Shown here in pieces: positions 44,079-53,317 of a DNA stretch of 64,000 nucleotides. The DNA is from Verrucomicrobiaceae bacterium (GTDB taxonomy: Bacteria > Verrucomicrobiota > Verrucomicrobiia > Verrucomicrobiales > Verrucomicrobiaceae). Under the pieces are notes generated by a model. That model had not been told where the DNA came from, made no database searches, and was given only the letters and a program-made list of their open reading frames with translations. The position numbers were made by a program, and so were the translations under genes. Location: NCBI GenBank assembly GCA_016795365.1, contig JAEUHN010000020.1, positions 1-64,000 on the forward strand, in the 5' to 3' direction. Position 1 is the stretch's first letter; every line of letters starts with the position of its first letter.

Positions 44079-45977
44079 TCACAACGACACACTCGTCACT
44101 CCACATCCCACTCGGCCAGCTTTGCGCGAACCTGTTCTGAATGTGCGTCGCCGATACGTTTCATAATCAGGAAAGCGTCGCGACACATCTGAATCGCCCG
44201 CCAAATAAAGAGCGTCGGCTTTTTGGGCGATACTTTGGTAATGCCGCGCATGAGCCAGCCGCAGGGCGGTGCAAGTTTCCTCGCCCAATCGTTCACGGGC
44301 ATACTCGGCGGCGAGGTCGTGCATCTCGTAGCGTCCGCCGGGAAGCCGCTCGAGCAGGCTGCGGCGGACGAAGAGGGAGAGGAGCGCAGCGGCGTCTAAA
44401 GGAGCGCGGACACTCTTGTCCGCCATCGAACGGCCCCTGACTTCGTCCTCGCGAGAGTCATCGGCTTGGCTGGGGGAGGAGACGCTCGTTGCGGACAAGA
44501 GTGTCCGCGCTCCTGTCGGCTCGCCCACCGCAGGGCTTTTCGCTGCCAACTCGAAAGCCCTCATGACCGCAGCCGCTGCTCCTTCCTCAAAGCAGTGTGT
44601 GAAGACTCCGAGCGCACGCCACGCATCGCGTTCCTCCGGCTTCAGCATGGCCTCGCTGAGGCGCAGGGTCTCACTGATGGTCACCTCGCCTGCATCCGCC
44701 GCCTCGGGATCGAGTGCGCCGATGCGACTCTGCTGCAAACGCTCGATGTAACCGGCCACATCCGGCTCTGGTCCATCCAACTGAAGATGACTGCCCGCGA
44801 GCTTCAATGCCAGCGGCAGTCCCGCGCACAGCCGTGCGAGTTCCTTTGCGTCTGCATCGAGCAAGCCCTCATGAAACTCACGTAGCAGTGCGATGGCTTC
44901 GGCTTCCTTCAGCTTCCCTACAATGTGCACGAGCCCCGCACTGCCCAAGACCAGCGGATGTCGCGAACTAACAATCAATCCGCAACCCGACGGCGGCAGC
45001 AGCGGCTTCACCTGCTCCGTGCCGGAAGCATTGTCCAACACCAGCAGAATGCGCCGCCCATGCAGCAGATCGCGATACGCAGCGCCCAGCGCCGCGAGAT
45101 CATCAGGCAACTCGCGCGCGCTGCCGGGCTTTAGAAGATCAATGATGCGGATCAACAACTCCTGCGCCGTCGGTGGAGTCGGTGAGGTGCCCCGGCACTC
45201 GATGAAGAGCTGTCCGTCCGGGAATCGCGGCGCGAGTTCATGCCCGAGCACGACTGACAACGCGGTCTTCCCAATGCCACCCATTCCCTTTAACCCGGTG
45301 ATCGCGGTGACCGCCAATGAGGCTTGCGTGAGCATCTTATCCAGATCGTCCCCACGACCGACGAAGCCATGGAGACGTGGGTCGGGAGGGAGTTGGTGGA
45401 GTCCGGATGGACGAGCATCATCAGGAGCTTCTTCATCCAGCACCGCCTTTGCCGCCAGAAGCTGCGCCACGCTGACTTCCGTGCCGACCATTTGCTTCAG
45501 GAGATCGCGGATGCACCAAGGCTCGATCATCGGTCCTTGTGGCGGCTGCTGGAACTTCTTGGGCACCGTCGGCACGGTGGAGAGCAGGAAGAAGAGAATG
45601 ATGCGATCGCAGCGCTGGTTCAGATGATGATCGATGGCGCGCTGGGCAGTGTCGGTATGCTTGTCGCCATCGCTGTTATTGGTGACCTGAATGCCTAGAC
45701 GCCTGTCTTCATCCAGCAGATCAATGCCTGGGGCGTTCGGGTGCGAGGGGTTGAGGTTGGTGAGCTTCCAGCCGAACAAGGCATTGAAGAAACGCCCCAG
45801 CACCGTTTCGATCACATGGCTGCCATCATTGAGACTCGCACCCGTGCGTGCTTTGAGCTTCTGCTCCAAGACGACCAGACGGTCGGAGAGATGCTTCGCA
45901 AGTTGTTCGCGTGGGAGGGAGCCGTTGGACATCGGGATGCGAGTCCCACCGTGTAGCGACACCTGATGGACTGACAA
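44079..45977 (-). pseudogene. SMEK/NB-ARC STAND ATPase, apparently truncated with a frameshifted end
   Basis: 632 codons. Residues about 20-110 resemble the SMEK domain found at the N-terminus of STAND NTPases (HVIETVLGRFFNALFGW, APGIDLLDEDRRLGIQVTN). An NB-ARC ATPase follows with Walker A GMGGIGKTAL, Walker B RILLVLDNA, and the GLPLALKLAGSHL motif, then a winged helix ending in YEMHDLAAEYARERLG. Such proteins sense triggers through C-terminal TPR arrays, often in defence. Here the array is missing: after ADALYLAG the frame leaves, while in the next frame AIQMCRDAFLIMKRIGDA...AKLAEWDVE, a typical last TPR, continues to a stop at 44096. A palindromic element adds residues about 488-526. ATG 45932 is an alternative start. 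Confidence 0.75.
44400..44514 (-). mobile_element. Palindromic insertion element inside a coding sequence, copy 2
   Basis: A 115-bp unit with 24-bp terminal inverted repeats (44400-44423 and 44491-44514) that are perfect reverse complements and match copy 1 at 18763 at 23 or 24 of 24 positions. The interior (67 bp) is longer than in copy 1. Shared AACGAG and CGAAGTCAGG stretches give the orientation, reversed relative to copy 1. On the gene strand it reads TGARTLLSAT...MADKSVRAP, without a stop. It lies in the loop between FELAAKSPAV and AALLSLFVRRSLLE of the STAND ATPase winged-helix region. Confidence 0.8.
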
Positions 45978-46048
45978 GGAATAGGTGCCCGAGCCATTCA
46001 GTTACCCGGATATCACTGAGCATTTCATGCGAGTGGCGATGCCTCAGC

Positions 46049-46825
46049 TTACCGCTTCTTCGGCTTCTCCGACTTCGGTGGCTTGGGAGTGCCGCCGGTG
46101 GGTGCTTTGGTCGTAGCCTTGGTCTCGGAGGATCTCATCTTGGCGTAGATTTTTTGGGCGGTGGAGGCGAGTTGCTCCTGGGTGCGCTCGGGGTGCTTTG
46201 CGGCGGAGGCTGTGATGATGGACGTGAGCTTTTCGCGGTTCTCTGGCGACAACGCATTGAGCATCTCCTTACCCTGATCGCCCAGAAGAGACGCAGTATC
46301 GATTCCCGCCGATGAGCCCGCTTGTGATCGCGCCGTGCTGCTGCCGCCGAGCTGCTTGCCCGAAGACGAATTGATTCTTCCGTTACTTGAGTTCTCGGGC
46401 GCCGCTGACACCTCACTATAGTGCATCACCACTTCCTCAGGACCAATCATGACGCGCACCTCCGTCTTCTCAGGGTCGTCAGATAAATGTGCTTCCGTCA
46501 GTGTCATGCCCAGGGAGTTGGTTTCCTCAGAGACGACGAAGTGTTGCTTGGTGTCCTTGTTGACGAAGGTCGCCATCGGTTTGCCATTGACGTAAGCGAC
46601 ACCGGTGAGCTTGTAGGTGTCCGCGAGGCTCACCACTCGATTGAACGGGGAATGCGTGCGAAGGTTGTTCAGGGCCTGTGCATCGAACGCGAACGGCTGC
46701 GGCAGATCGGGGTCGTTCTCTGGAACGCGTTGTTCCACAGCGTGGGCCAAGCCGACGAGCATCACGAGGACGCCTAGCCGAACTCCGTTGATCAGACTGT
46801 GAGGGCGGAGGTTTTTGGGGGACAT
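46049..46825 (-). CDS. Secreted protein of unknown function
   Basis: 258 residues with an N-terminal signal-like helix (GVRLGVLVMLVGLAHA). The mature N-terminal half (PFNRVVSLADTYKLTGVAYVNGKPMATFVNKDTKQHFVVSE) reads as a small beta-rich domain. A Ser/Gly-rich linker follows, then a helical segment (GKEMLNALSPENREKLTSIITASAAKHPE), and a Lys/Pro-rich basic tail ending KPPKSEKPKKR. No family is recognised. It lies between the sulfatase at 46900 and the STAND gene on the same strand, each with over 70 bp of spacing. Confidence 0.65.
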   Translation of the reverse strand: MSPKNLRPHSLINGVRLGVLVMLVGLAHAVEQRVPENDPDLPQPFAFDAQALNNLRTHSPFNRVVSLADTYKLTGVAYVNGKPMATFVNKDTKQHFVVSEETNSLGMTLTEAHLSDDPEKTEVRVMIGPEEVVMHYSEVSAAPENSSNGRINSSSGKQLGGSSTARSQAGSSAGIDTASLLGDQGKEMLNALSPENREKLTSIITASAAKHPERTQEQLASTAQKIYAKMRSSETKATTKAPTGGTPKPPKSEKPKKR

Positions 46826-46899
46826 GGGGGGCGCTCACAACGCGGTCGCCCCCGGATTTCGCACATCAAAATGATGCGCAGCGCTTGTTCGCGGTCGGT

Positions 46900-48231
46900 T
46901 CAGGGCTTTTGCCAGCCCACGGTGCCGCCACGCTGACCTTGCCGACGCAGCAGGGCGTTGAGTTCGAGAAAGACTTTCTTGTTCTTGGCGGCGAGGTCCG
47001 TGGTCTCATACGGATCGTCCTTGAGGTTGTAGAGTTCCTGCGGGGCAAAGGGACTGTCTTGCAGCAGCTTCCAGTCGCCATGAATGATCGCGTCGATGGT
47101 CTTGCCGCCATATTGCGGTCCGCCTTCGCGACGGATGAAGTAGTGGTCGCGCGCAGGCCCGGGCTGCGACTGGCCGAGCAGCGTGGGCAGGAAGGTGATG
47201 CCGTCGATGTTGCCGGGCACAGGCTCGCCCGCGACCTCGCAAGCGGTGGCGAAGATGTCCATGCTCATCGCCTGTCGCTCGGTGCTGGAGCCGGGTTTGA
47301 TCTTCGCTGGCCAACGGGCTGCGCACGGCACTCGCAAGCCGCCTTCATACATGTGCGTCTTGCCGCTGCGCCAGGGGCCGTTGTTGGCACCGCTCGGGAG
47401 CAGACCCCCGTTGTCGCTGGTGAAGATGATGAGCGTGTTGTCACTGAGCTTCAGTTCATCAAGACGTGCGAGCACCTTGCCAATGCCATCGTCGAGGTGC
47501 TCGATGAGCGCGACTAGCTTTGCACGCTTCTCGTCAATCGCAGGCTCACGCGCTTTCACCTTGTCCAGCCACGCAGGTGGAGGCTGCACGGGATCATGCG
47601 GAGCGTTGTAAGCAAGATACAAGAAGAAGGGCGACTTCGCTGCCGCGCGTTCGGTGAGGTAGTCGCACGCCCACTGCGTAAACACATCCGTCGCGTGACC
47701 TTCGGGCTTCACCTCCTTCATGCCCTCGCGCATAAAATTCTGCCCGTGTCGCAGGTGCGTCCAGTAGTCGTCCATCATGTCGCCGAGGAAGCCGTGGAAG
47801 TGATCGAAGCCGCGCTCGGTCGGTGTGTTCGGCGAATGGATGCCGAGATGCCACTTGCCGACGATGCCGCTGTGGTAACCGGCTTTCTTCAGCACCTGCG
47901 GCAGCAGCGTCGCCGAGGCGGACAGGTAACCCCAGTTGTTCGCAGGTTCCTCCTCACGAATCACGCCCGGCACGCCGACACGATCGGGATGACATCCGGT
48001 CAAGAGCGCCGCACGCGTTGGCGAGCACACACAGGAGTTCGCGCGGAAGTTCTGAAACGTCATGCCCTGCGCAAAGAGCGAGTCGATGTGCGGCGTCCGA
48101 ATGTCTTTGGTGCCGTAGGCCGAGTAGTCAGCACGTCCCAGGTCGTCGCAGAGGATGACGAGGATGTTGGGCTTGTCGTCTGCGCGAGCTAGCAGGGCGA
48201 CAGTGCAAAGGAGAAGCGTGATCAGTTTCAT
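46900..48231 (-). CDS. Secreted sulfatase
   Basis: 443 residues from ATG 48231, with a signal peptide (MKLITLLLCTVALLARA); a longer frame upstream is Arg-rich and rejected. NILVILCDDLGRADYSAYG is the first metal site. C69 in CSPTRAALLTG is the formylglycine cysteine of a C-x-P-x-R motif. TLIIFTSDNGGLLPSGANN is the second metal site and WHLGIHSP carries the conserved His. The family resembles arylsulfatase A type enzymes acting on sulfated glycans. It is third in a same-strand series with the GH79-like fusion and the unknown secreted protein, fitting a polysaccharide-degrading locus. Confidence 0.93.
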   Translation of the reverse strand: MKLITLLLCTVALLARADDKPNILVILCDDLGRADYSAYGTKDIRTPHIDSLFAQGMTFQNFRANSCVCSPTRAALLTGCHPDRVGVPGVIREEEPANNWGYLSASATLLPQVLKKAGYHSGIVGKWHLGIHSPNTPTERGFDHFHGFLGDMMDDYWTHLRHGQNFMREGMKEVKPEGHATDVFTQWACDYLTERAAAKSPFFLYLAYNAPHDPVQPPPAWLDKVKAREPAIDEKRAKLVALIEHLDDGIGKVLARLDELKLSDNTLIIFTSDNGGLLPSGANNGPWRSGKTHMYEGGLRVPCAARWPAKIKPGSSTERQAMSMDIFATACEVAGEPVPGNIDGITFLPTLLGQSQPGPARDHYFIRREGGPQYGGKTIDAIIHGDWKLLQDSPFAPQELYNLKDDPYETTDLAAKNKKVFLELNALLRRQGQRGGTVGWQKP

Positions 48232-48295
48232 TCGTGGCGAGTTAGGACCTTTGAAGACGCGCGTGGCGCTCGATTCTTGAACTAGAAATCCGCGA

Positions 48296-49165
48296 TCAAA
48301 AGCCAGGCAAGCCTTTCGCGAACGAAGCGGACGTGTCCTCCGCGAGCGCCTTTGCCTTTTCCTTCCACGTTGGCTCATCGGCACTCACACTGCGCACGAC
48401 GACCTGTGCTTCGACCTTGGTGCCCTTCGGCACGGGCGTGTGCGAGTAAAGTTGGTTGTAGAGCTTGTGATAAACTGTCTTGTCCCAGTAGCCGGTCTTG
48501 ATGCCCATGCCTTGGAGCGGCTGCGGATACCACACGAGGGTTGCTCGCTTCGCTGCCGGATCGAAGATGGCGGTCCATTTCGGGTCATCTCGCAGCTTGA
48601 AGTCGCCACGGTTGTCGAACTTGCCCTCCTTCATCTTGCCGTCTGGCATCTGAGCAATCCACTCGGTCGTCCTCGGCAGAAACGGATGCATGAAGGCGTA
48701 GAGCGTGCCGATGGTGATCTCGGTCGTGAACTCGTAGCGATGCCTTTCCAGCAAGGCGTCGTCCGTCACAACATACGTTGCCGCCAGCTTGATCGGTCCA
48801 AGCATCGACTGCTTCTCCACCACCGCACGCGAGCACTTGTAGGTCGCCTTGTCAGCGAGATCAGCGGGCTTGCCATCGACGGTGAGCGTGACCTTCTCGA
48901 CGATCTCGATACCGCCTTCGTTGTGGCCTGTGCCGATCCATTTCTTTCCCTCCTCGGACATCACCGTGCCGTAGAAGCCGGTGCGCTCGGTGATGATCTC
49001 GTTCTGATGGGAAATGCGTTGCGGCGTCCACGCTCGATCGCCGCCGAACTCGATCGTCATGTCCCGCGTCTGAATGGTGACTACGTAGGGCGGTCCTGGC
49101 TTCGTCTTCTGAGCGAGAGCGGGGACCGACAACAGAACAAGGCTGAAAACAAGAAGGCGTGACAT
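48296..49165 (-). CDS. Secreted protein of unknown function (beta-rich)
   Basis: 289 residues from ATG 49165, with a signal peptide (MSRLLVFSLVLLSVPALAQ). The mature protein is rich in alternating strands: YVVTIQTRDMTIEFGGDRAWTPQRISHQ, GGIEIVEKVTLTVDGKPADLADK, TYVVTDDALLERHRYEF. This resembles carbohydrate-active or aldose-epimerase-like beta sandwiches, but no catalytic residues are recognised. It sits 64 bp before the sulfatase and 66 bp after the GH79-like fusion on the same strand. Confidence 0.75.
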   Translation of the reverse strand: MSRLLVFSLVLLSVPALAQKTKPGPPYVVTIQTRDMTIEFGGDRAWTPQRISHQNEIITERTGFYGTVMSEEGKKWIGTGHNEGGIEIVEKVTLTVDGKPADLADKATYKCSRAVVEKQSMLGPIKLAATYVVTDDALLERHRYEFTTEITIGTLYAFMHPFLPRTTEWIAQMPDGKMKEGKFDNRGDFKLRDDPKWTAIFDPAAKRATLVWYPQPLQGMGIKTGYWDKTVYHKLYNQLYSHTPVPKGTKVEAQVVVRSVSADEPTWKEKAKALAEDTSASFAKGLPGF

Positions 49166-49231
49166 CAGCACAAACCAACGTTGCAAGCTCGTGATCTCAT
49201 TCCTTCGACGAACGATCCGGGCCGCTGTTGT

Positions 49232-52102
49232 CTATTTCAATTCGATCACAACAGCGCTCGTCGCTCCCGCGCGGAAGGTGATGTGTCCATCGCGCACTTC
49301 GGTTGACTCGATCGTCAACTCACCCACGGGTTTGCCATCCGGTGTGTCATCGAAGGACTGTCCGGCCCAGTGCACTCCTTCACTGACTGTGATGGCGGGA
49401 GCTTCGAGTCGCTTTAGCGTGGCGTGGCCTTGCTTGCCGAGATTGAGCGTCACATCAGCGGGCGTCATCGCTTTGTTGATCACTAGCACGCGAACATGAT
49501 CGTTGGAATCGCGCACAGCCCATAGCTTGACGTTGCTTGACTCATCCATCTTGACCGGAAGCAACTGCGCATCATTCGCGATCATCTCCTGAAACACCAG
49601 CAGCGCATAGTAGGTCGGCATCGCTCGCACGAAGGTCGGCACAGGCTTTTTGTCATCGGTGTCGTCCTGGATGGCAGAGTAGTGGCCTTTGCCACCGCCG
49701 TGGAAGTTGATCCCAGCGAGTCCGGCCTGCGCGAGGGTGAAATTCAAATCCAGCATCCACAGCGCGGACGCAAACGAGTCGCTGAAGCCGCGTGCGCCGC
49801 CGCCCCAGGCGCTGCCGGCTTCATCAAGACGAAACGGCAGGCCAGCTTGCTTCGCGGCGTCGATGCCGGGCTTCAGAAAGTCGAGTGTTTGCTTGATCGG
49901 TTCGCGTCGCAGCAGGCGGAAGACCTCGCGGCCGACGCTCGGTGCAAAGGCATACGCGTGACCGGTGAGCATCGTGAGTGCGGCGGGATTGCGTTTCACC
50001 ATCATGGCGGCGATGTCCGGCGGCAAACCGTGCGCCCATGACGGACCGATGATGCTCGGCACGATGGCGGGCACGAGCTGCGCACGCATCGCGGCGAACT
50101 CATCGAAGTAAGTGTCCCATTGGTAGTCCTTCGGCTTGTGGCGGCCGAACCAGCCATCGGGTTCGTTGCCGAGTTCGAAGCCGCGGATGGCCTCGGCGGG
50201 CAAATGCTCGCGCACGCGGGCGATCCATGATTTGCACAGCTCCACGTCGTTGTGCGCGAGATTGACGGTGAGGATCATCGGCGCACGCACGGCATCGTGC
50301 ACTTGCGCGAGCTGTTTGAGGCGCTCGACATCGGGCGGCGACTTCATGCCATCGGCGCTCGCGCCACCGATGCGGATGCCGATGCCGCGCAGATTGCGCA
50401 GGAGTTGAAGATAAGCGGGATGCACCTGATCGAGCTGCTGCATCGAGGGCGCGGGAAAGCGTCGCCACTCGCGCGAGAGACCGGCGAAGTCAGATGGAAT
50501 GCGCAGGCCGGGCTTGGTGGTGTCGATGCGGGCTGAGACGTTCACCACATCGCTCGTGGTGATGCCGGGCTTCGTGAGTGAAAAGGTGCGCGTCACCGGC
50601 TCGGCGGTCCGCACGGTGCCTTCTTTGCCCCATTGCCAGGCGGTGACGGTCACGCGCATCGGCAGACGTGCTTTCTTTGGGATCGCGGTGAAGCGCAGTT
50701 CATCGCCGATGACCTCCGCGGGACCTTCGCGGACGAAGAAGCGCGCTTGGAGGCCTGCATCGCTCGTCGCGTGGAGTTTGAGGCTCTTCGTGCCGACGAT
50801 TTGATCCGCGATGGGCTCGAAGGTGATGCGCTGAGGCTTGCCGCTGGTGTTTTGAAAAGGAAACGGCAGCATAGCCTGCTGCACGGCGCGTTGGTAAGTG
50901 CCATCGCCGGGATGCTCGGCCTGGAACCACATCTCGCTGCCGCGTTTCGGATTTTCGAGGTCGGCGCGGCCAAAGCGAAGCGCGAAACGGTTCGGCGCGA
51001 GCTGCTGCAAGGGGCCGGTGATCGGATGGATGGCGATGAGGTTGCGTGATTCGGGATGCGGGATGCGTGAGCCTGCTTTGAGGCCGGTCCAGCGCTCGGG
51101 GCGGCCTGCGGGCACGGTTTCGAGAAAAGTGCCGTCGAGTTGAAACGCGAGATCGTCATCCGGTGGCGACCACTTCAACGTGACCTGCTGATGCGTGCCG
51201 TTGATTTGATCGATCAATGCGCCGTTTTGCGTGTAGCCGACCAAAAAGGGCTTCTTGCTCAGAAACGCGTTTTGCAGCGCTTCGGTGGCTTGGCGCAGTT
51301 CGTCGTCGAAACACCAAAAAGTGCCTTTTTGCGGCTGTTTCCATCGCGGGATGCTCACGCCGGTCTTCGTGGCATCTACGGGCCGTTTGTCGTGCTGCGC
51401 CGCTTTGGTGATGTAGTCGGCGATGAAGGTCGTGAGCGCCGGATGATGATCAAAATGGCCGCCACCGGCATCCGCGAGCATCGAGAGCGGCGCTTTCGGA
51501 TACTTCTGTCGAAAGGCCTGTGCCTTGCCCGCGCGTTCGTCGGCCCATTCATACTCGCCGCTCACCCAGAGCAGCGGCACGCCGCTCTCGCCGAAGGCCT
51601 TCACCCACGGCTGCTTCTCCGGCCATGCGCCTTTGAGCGAAATGCCCGCCAGCACGCGATGCGGCATCCGCGCGGCCATCAAATACGGCATCTCCGCTGC
51701 CGCCGAATGCCCCATCGGCACGAGCGGCGCGGCGATCAGGCTTTCGTAACCCGATTCGACGGCGAGCGCCTGAATCGTCGCCTCGATCGCCGCCTGTTCT
51801 GCCCTTCCAAAGGTCTTCAAGCCGCCGGGCGAAGGCGCGATCCACAAAATGCCAAAGTCGAGCCGAGTCATCGCCTCGCGAAACGCGGCACTTTCGAAGA
51901 TCGGCTGCTCCAGCATGTTCTGCGGCGCATAGACGAGGCCTTTCACGCGATCCGTCTTCGTCGGCAGCCAGAGGTAGGCGCGTGGTGCGGAATTCGTTTC
52001 CGTGCTGATGACGCCTGGCACTTCGACGGCCCATTGATACTCCGCGGCATGAGTTGGGCCGCAAAAGATCGCAAGGAACGCAAAGAGGTGGATTCGGAGC
52101 AT
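49232..52102 (-). CDS. Secreted fusion of an esterase-like hydrolase and a GH79-like glycosidase
   Basis: 956 residues with a signal peptide (MLRIHLFAFLAIFCGPTHAA). Residues about 20-230 form an alpha/beta hydrolase with nucleophile elbow VPMGHSAAAEMPYL (Ser near 131) and a late His in GGGHFDHHPAL. A middle beta region (about 250-520) follows. From about 540 there is a TIM barrel of the GH79 type: GFELGNEPDGW (acid/base Glu near 646) and RLDEAGSAWGGG (nucleophile Glu near 760), then a C-terminal beta domain (LWAVRDSNDHVRVLVINKA). GH79 enzymes are beta-glucuronidases and heparanases. Two chemistries in one chain suggest attack on an esterified uronic-acid glycan. Confidence 0.82.
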   Translation of the reverse strand: MLRIHLFAFLAIFCGPTHAAEYQWAVEVPGVISTETNSAPRAYLWLPTKTDRVKGLVYAPQNMLEQPIFESAAFREAMTRLDFGILWIAPSPGGLKTFGRAEQAAIEATIQALAVESGYESLIAAPLVPMGHSAAAEMPYLMAARMPHRVLAGISLKGAWPEKQPWVKAFGESGVPLLWVSGEYEWADERAGKAQAFRQKYPKAPLSMLADAGGGHFDHHPALTTFIADYITKAAQHDKRPVDATKTGVSIPRWKQPQKGTFWCFDDELRQATEALQNAFLSKKPFLVGYTQNGALIDQINGTHQQVTLKWSPPDDDLAFQLDGTFLETVPAGRPERWTGLKAGSRIPHPESRNLIAIHPITGPLQQLAPNRFALRFGRADLENPKRGSEMWFQAEHPGDGTYQRAVQQAMLPFPFQNTSGKPQRITFEPIADQIVGTKSLKLHATSDAGLQARFFVREGPAEVIGDELRFTAIPKKARLPMRVTVTAWQWGKEGTVRTAEPVTRTFSLTKPGITTSDVVNVSARIDTTKPGLRIPSDFAGLSREWRRFPAPSMQQLDQVHPAYLQLLRNLRGIGIRIGGASADGMKSPPDVERLKQLAQVHDAVRAPMILTVNLAHNDVELCKSWIARVREHLPAEAIRGFELGNEPDGWFGRHKPKDYQWDTYFDEFAAMRAQLVPAIVPSIIGPSWAHGLPPDIAAMMVKRNPAALTMLTGHAYAFAPSVGREVFRLLRREPIKQTLDFLKPGIDAAKQAGLPFRLDEAGSAWGGGARGFSDSFASALWMLDLNFTLAQAGLAGINFHGGGKGHYSAIQDDTDDKKPVPTFVRAMPTYYALLVFQEMIANDAQLLPVKMDESSNVKLWAVRDSNDHVRVLVINKAMTPADVTLNLGKQGHATLKRLEAPAITVSEGVHWAGQSFDDTPDGKPVGELTIESTEVRDGHITFRAGATSAVVIELK

Positions 52103-52304
52103 CCGTCACCTTTGCAATGACAGCGTCATTTCGCCAAGCGCGGAGTGATTGATCCAGTTTCAGCCCTTTCGGCCCCTGACGAAGCCCGACTGAAGAAAAG
52201 TTCAAAAAACTTGTCCTCCGTGTCCTCGGTGCTTTGGCTCGTTCGTCGTGACATCGAACAGACATTCTCCTCTGGGTGTCTCCTCCTCACTCTGTCTCTC
52301 ACTC

Positions 52305-52724
52305 GTGAACCGTCTCATCTTCATCAATCTGCCCGTGGTCGATCTGGCCAAGTCCATGGCGTTCTTCAAGGCGCTGGGGTTCTCGCACAATCCTCAATAC
52401 ACCGACGACACGGCGGCGTGCATTGTCATCAGCGATGTCATTCACGTGATGCTGCTGACGCAGGCGAAGTTCTGCGAGTTCACTCCGAAGACGATCTGCG
52501 ATGCGCAGTCGAGCACCGAGGTGATAAACTGTCTGAGCTGCTCCAGCCGGGAGGAAGTGGACTCCTTGGTCGCGAAGGCGAAGGCTGCCGGAGGCTCGAT
52601 CTATGCGCAGTCCAAGGACTACGGATTCATGTATCAGCACTGCTTTGCCGATCCTGACGGGCACTGCTGGGAACTCGTTTATATGGCACCGGGCGAGACT
52701 TGCCCAGAGCCCACCTCCGTCTAA
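52305..52724 (+). CDS. VOC-family glyoxalase-like protein (copy 1)
   Basis: 139 residues from GTG 52305; the longer frame upstream is unlike the family. FINLPVVDLAKSMAFFKALGF is the first beta-alpha-beta unit of the vicinal-oxygen-chelate fold, and YGFMYQHCFADPDGHCWELVYM the second, with a Glu at the usual metal-ligand place. It is the first gene of a ten-gene same-strand run ending in an ECF sigma factor. It is paralogous to the gene at 53857 (both have INLPV/IHLPV, KSxAFF and DYGFMYQ). Confidence 0.88.
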   Translation: MNRLIFINLPVVDLAKSMAFFKALGFSHNPQYTDDTAACIVISDVIHVMLLTQAKFCEFTPKTICDAQSSTEVINCLSCSSREEVDSLVAKAKAAGGSIYAQSKDYGFMYQHCFADPDGHCWELVYMAPGETCPEPTSV

Positions 52725-52753
52725 CCTCAACCTAACACCTGACACCCAACACC

Positions 52754-53284
52754 ATGACTAAACCAACTCTCATCTTGTCGATCGTCACCCTTGCGGCTCT
52801 CACCGCTTGCCAGTCAACCAACACGAAACATGCAGACTGCTCCGACCAGCTGCCCTACAAAGGCTCCGCCGCCTTCGAACGCATGCGGACACTCGTTGGC
52901 AAGTGGTCAGCCGAGTCGCCCATGATGGGCAAAATGAAAACCGAGTTCCGCCTCATTGCTGGAGATTCCGTCGTCGAGGAACGCTTCGCCGCAGGCACGC
53001 CGATGGAGATGCTTAGCACTTACCACGACGTGAACGGACAGCTAACGATGACGCACTATTGCATGTTGCGGAACCAGCCACGCATGAAGCTCGTGAAGAG
53101 CACGGCGGACTCACTGTCCTTTGACCTCGCGCCGACACCGGGCCTGAATCCTGCGAAGGACAAGCACATGCATGGAGCCACCTATACCTTCATTGACGCG
53201 AACCACTTCAAACTCGAAGGCGTCGCCTGGGAAAACGGCAAGAGCGCACCTTGTGGCCCTCCCGTTGTCTTCACACGTCAGTAG
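52754..53284 (+). CDS. DUF1579-like lipoprotein
   Basis: 176 residues. The N-terminus MTKPTLILSIVTLAALTAC ends in a lipobox (LTAC, Cys19), so the mature protein should be lipid-anchored. The body (MRTLVGKWSAESPMMGKMKTEFRLIAGDSVVEERFA) has the beta-barrel-like pattern of DUF1579-type proteins, which share a lipocalin-like fold. It follows the first VOC gene by 29 bp. No ligand is known. Confidence 0.75.
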   Translation: MTKPTLILSIVTLAALTACQSTNTKHADCSDQLPYKGSAAFERMRTLVGKWSAESPMMGKMKTEFRLIAGDSVVEERFAAGTPMEMLSTYHDVNGQLTMTHYCMLRNQPRMKLVKSTADSLSFDLAPTPGLNPAKDKHMHGATYTFIDANHFKLEGVAWENGKSAPCGPPVVFTRQ

Positions 53285-53317
53285 TTCACGCTCTGGCCCT
53301 CCACACAGCCGCTTACC

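Noticed and set aside
52202-52304. ECF-type promoter upstream of the VOC/YciI run
   Set aside because: I looked for a convincing -35 and -10 pair of the ECF42 type and could not identify one with confidence.
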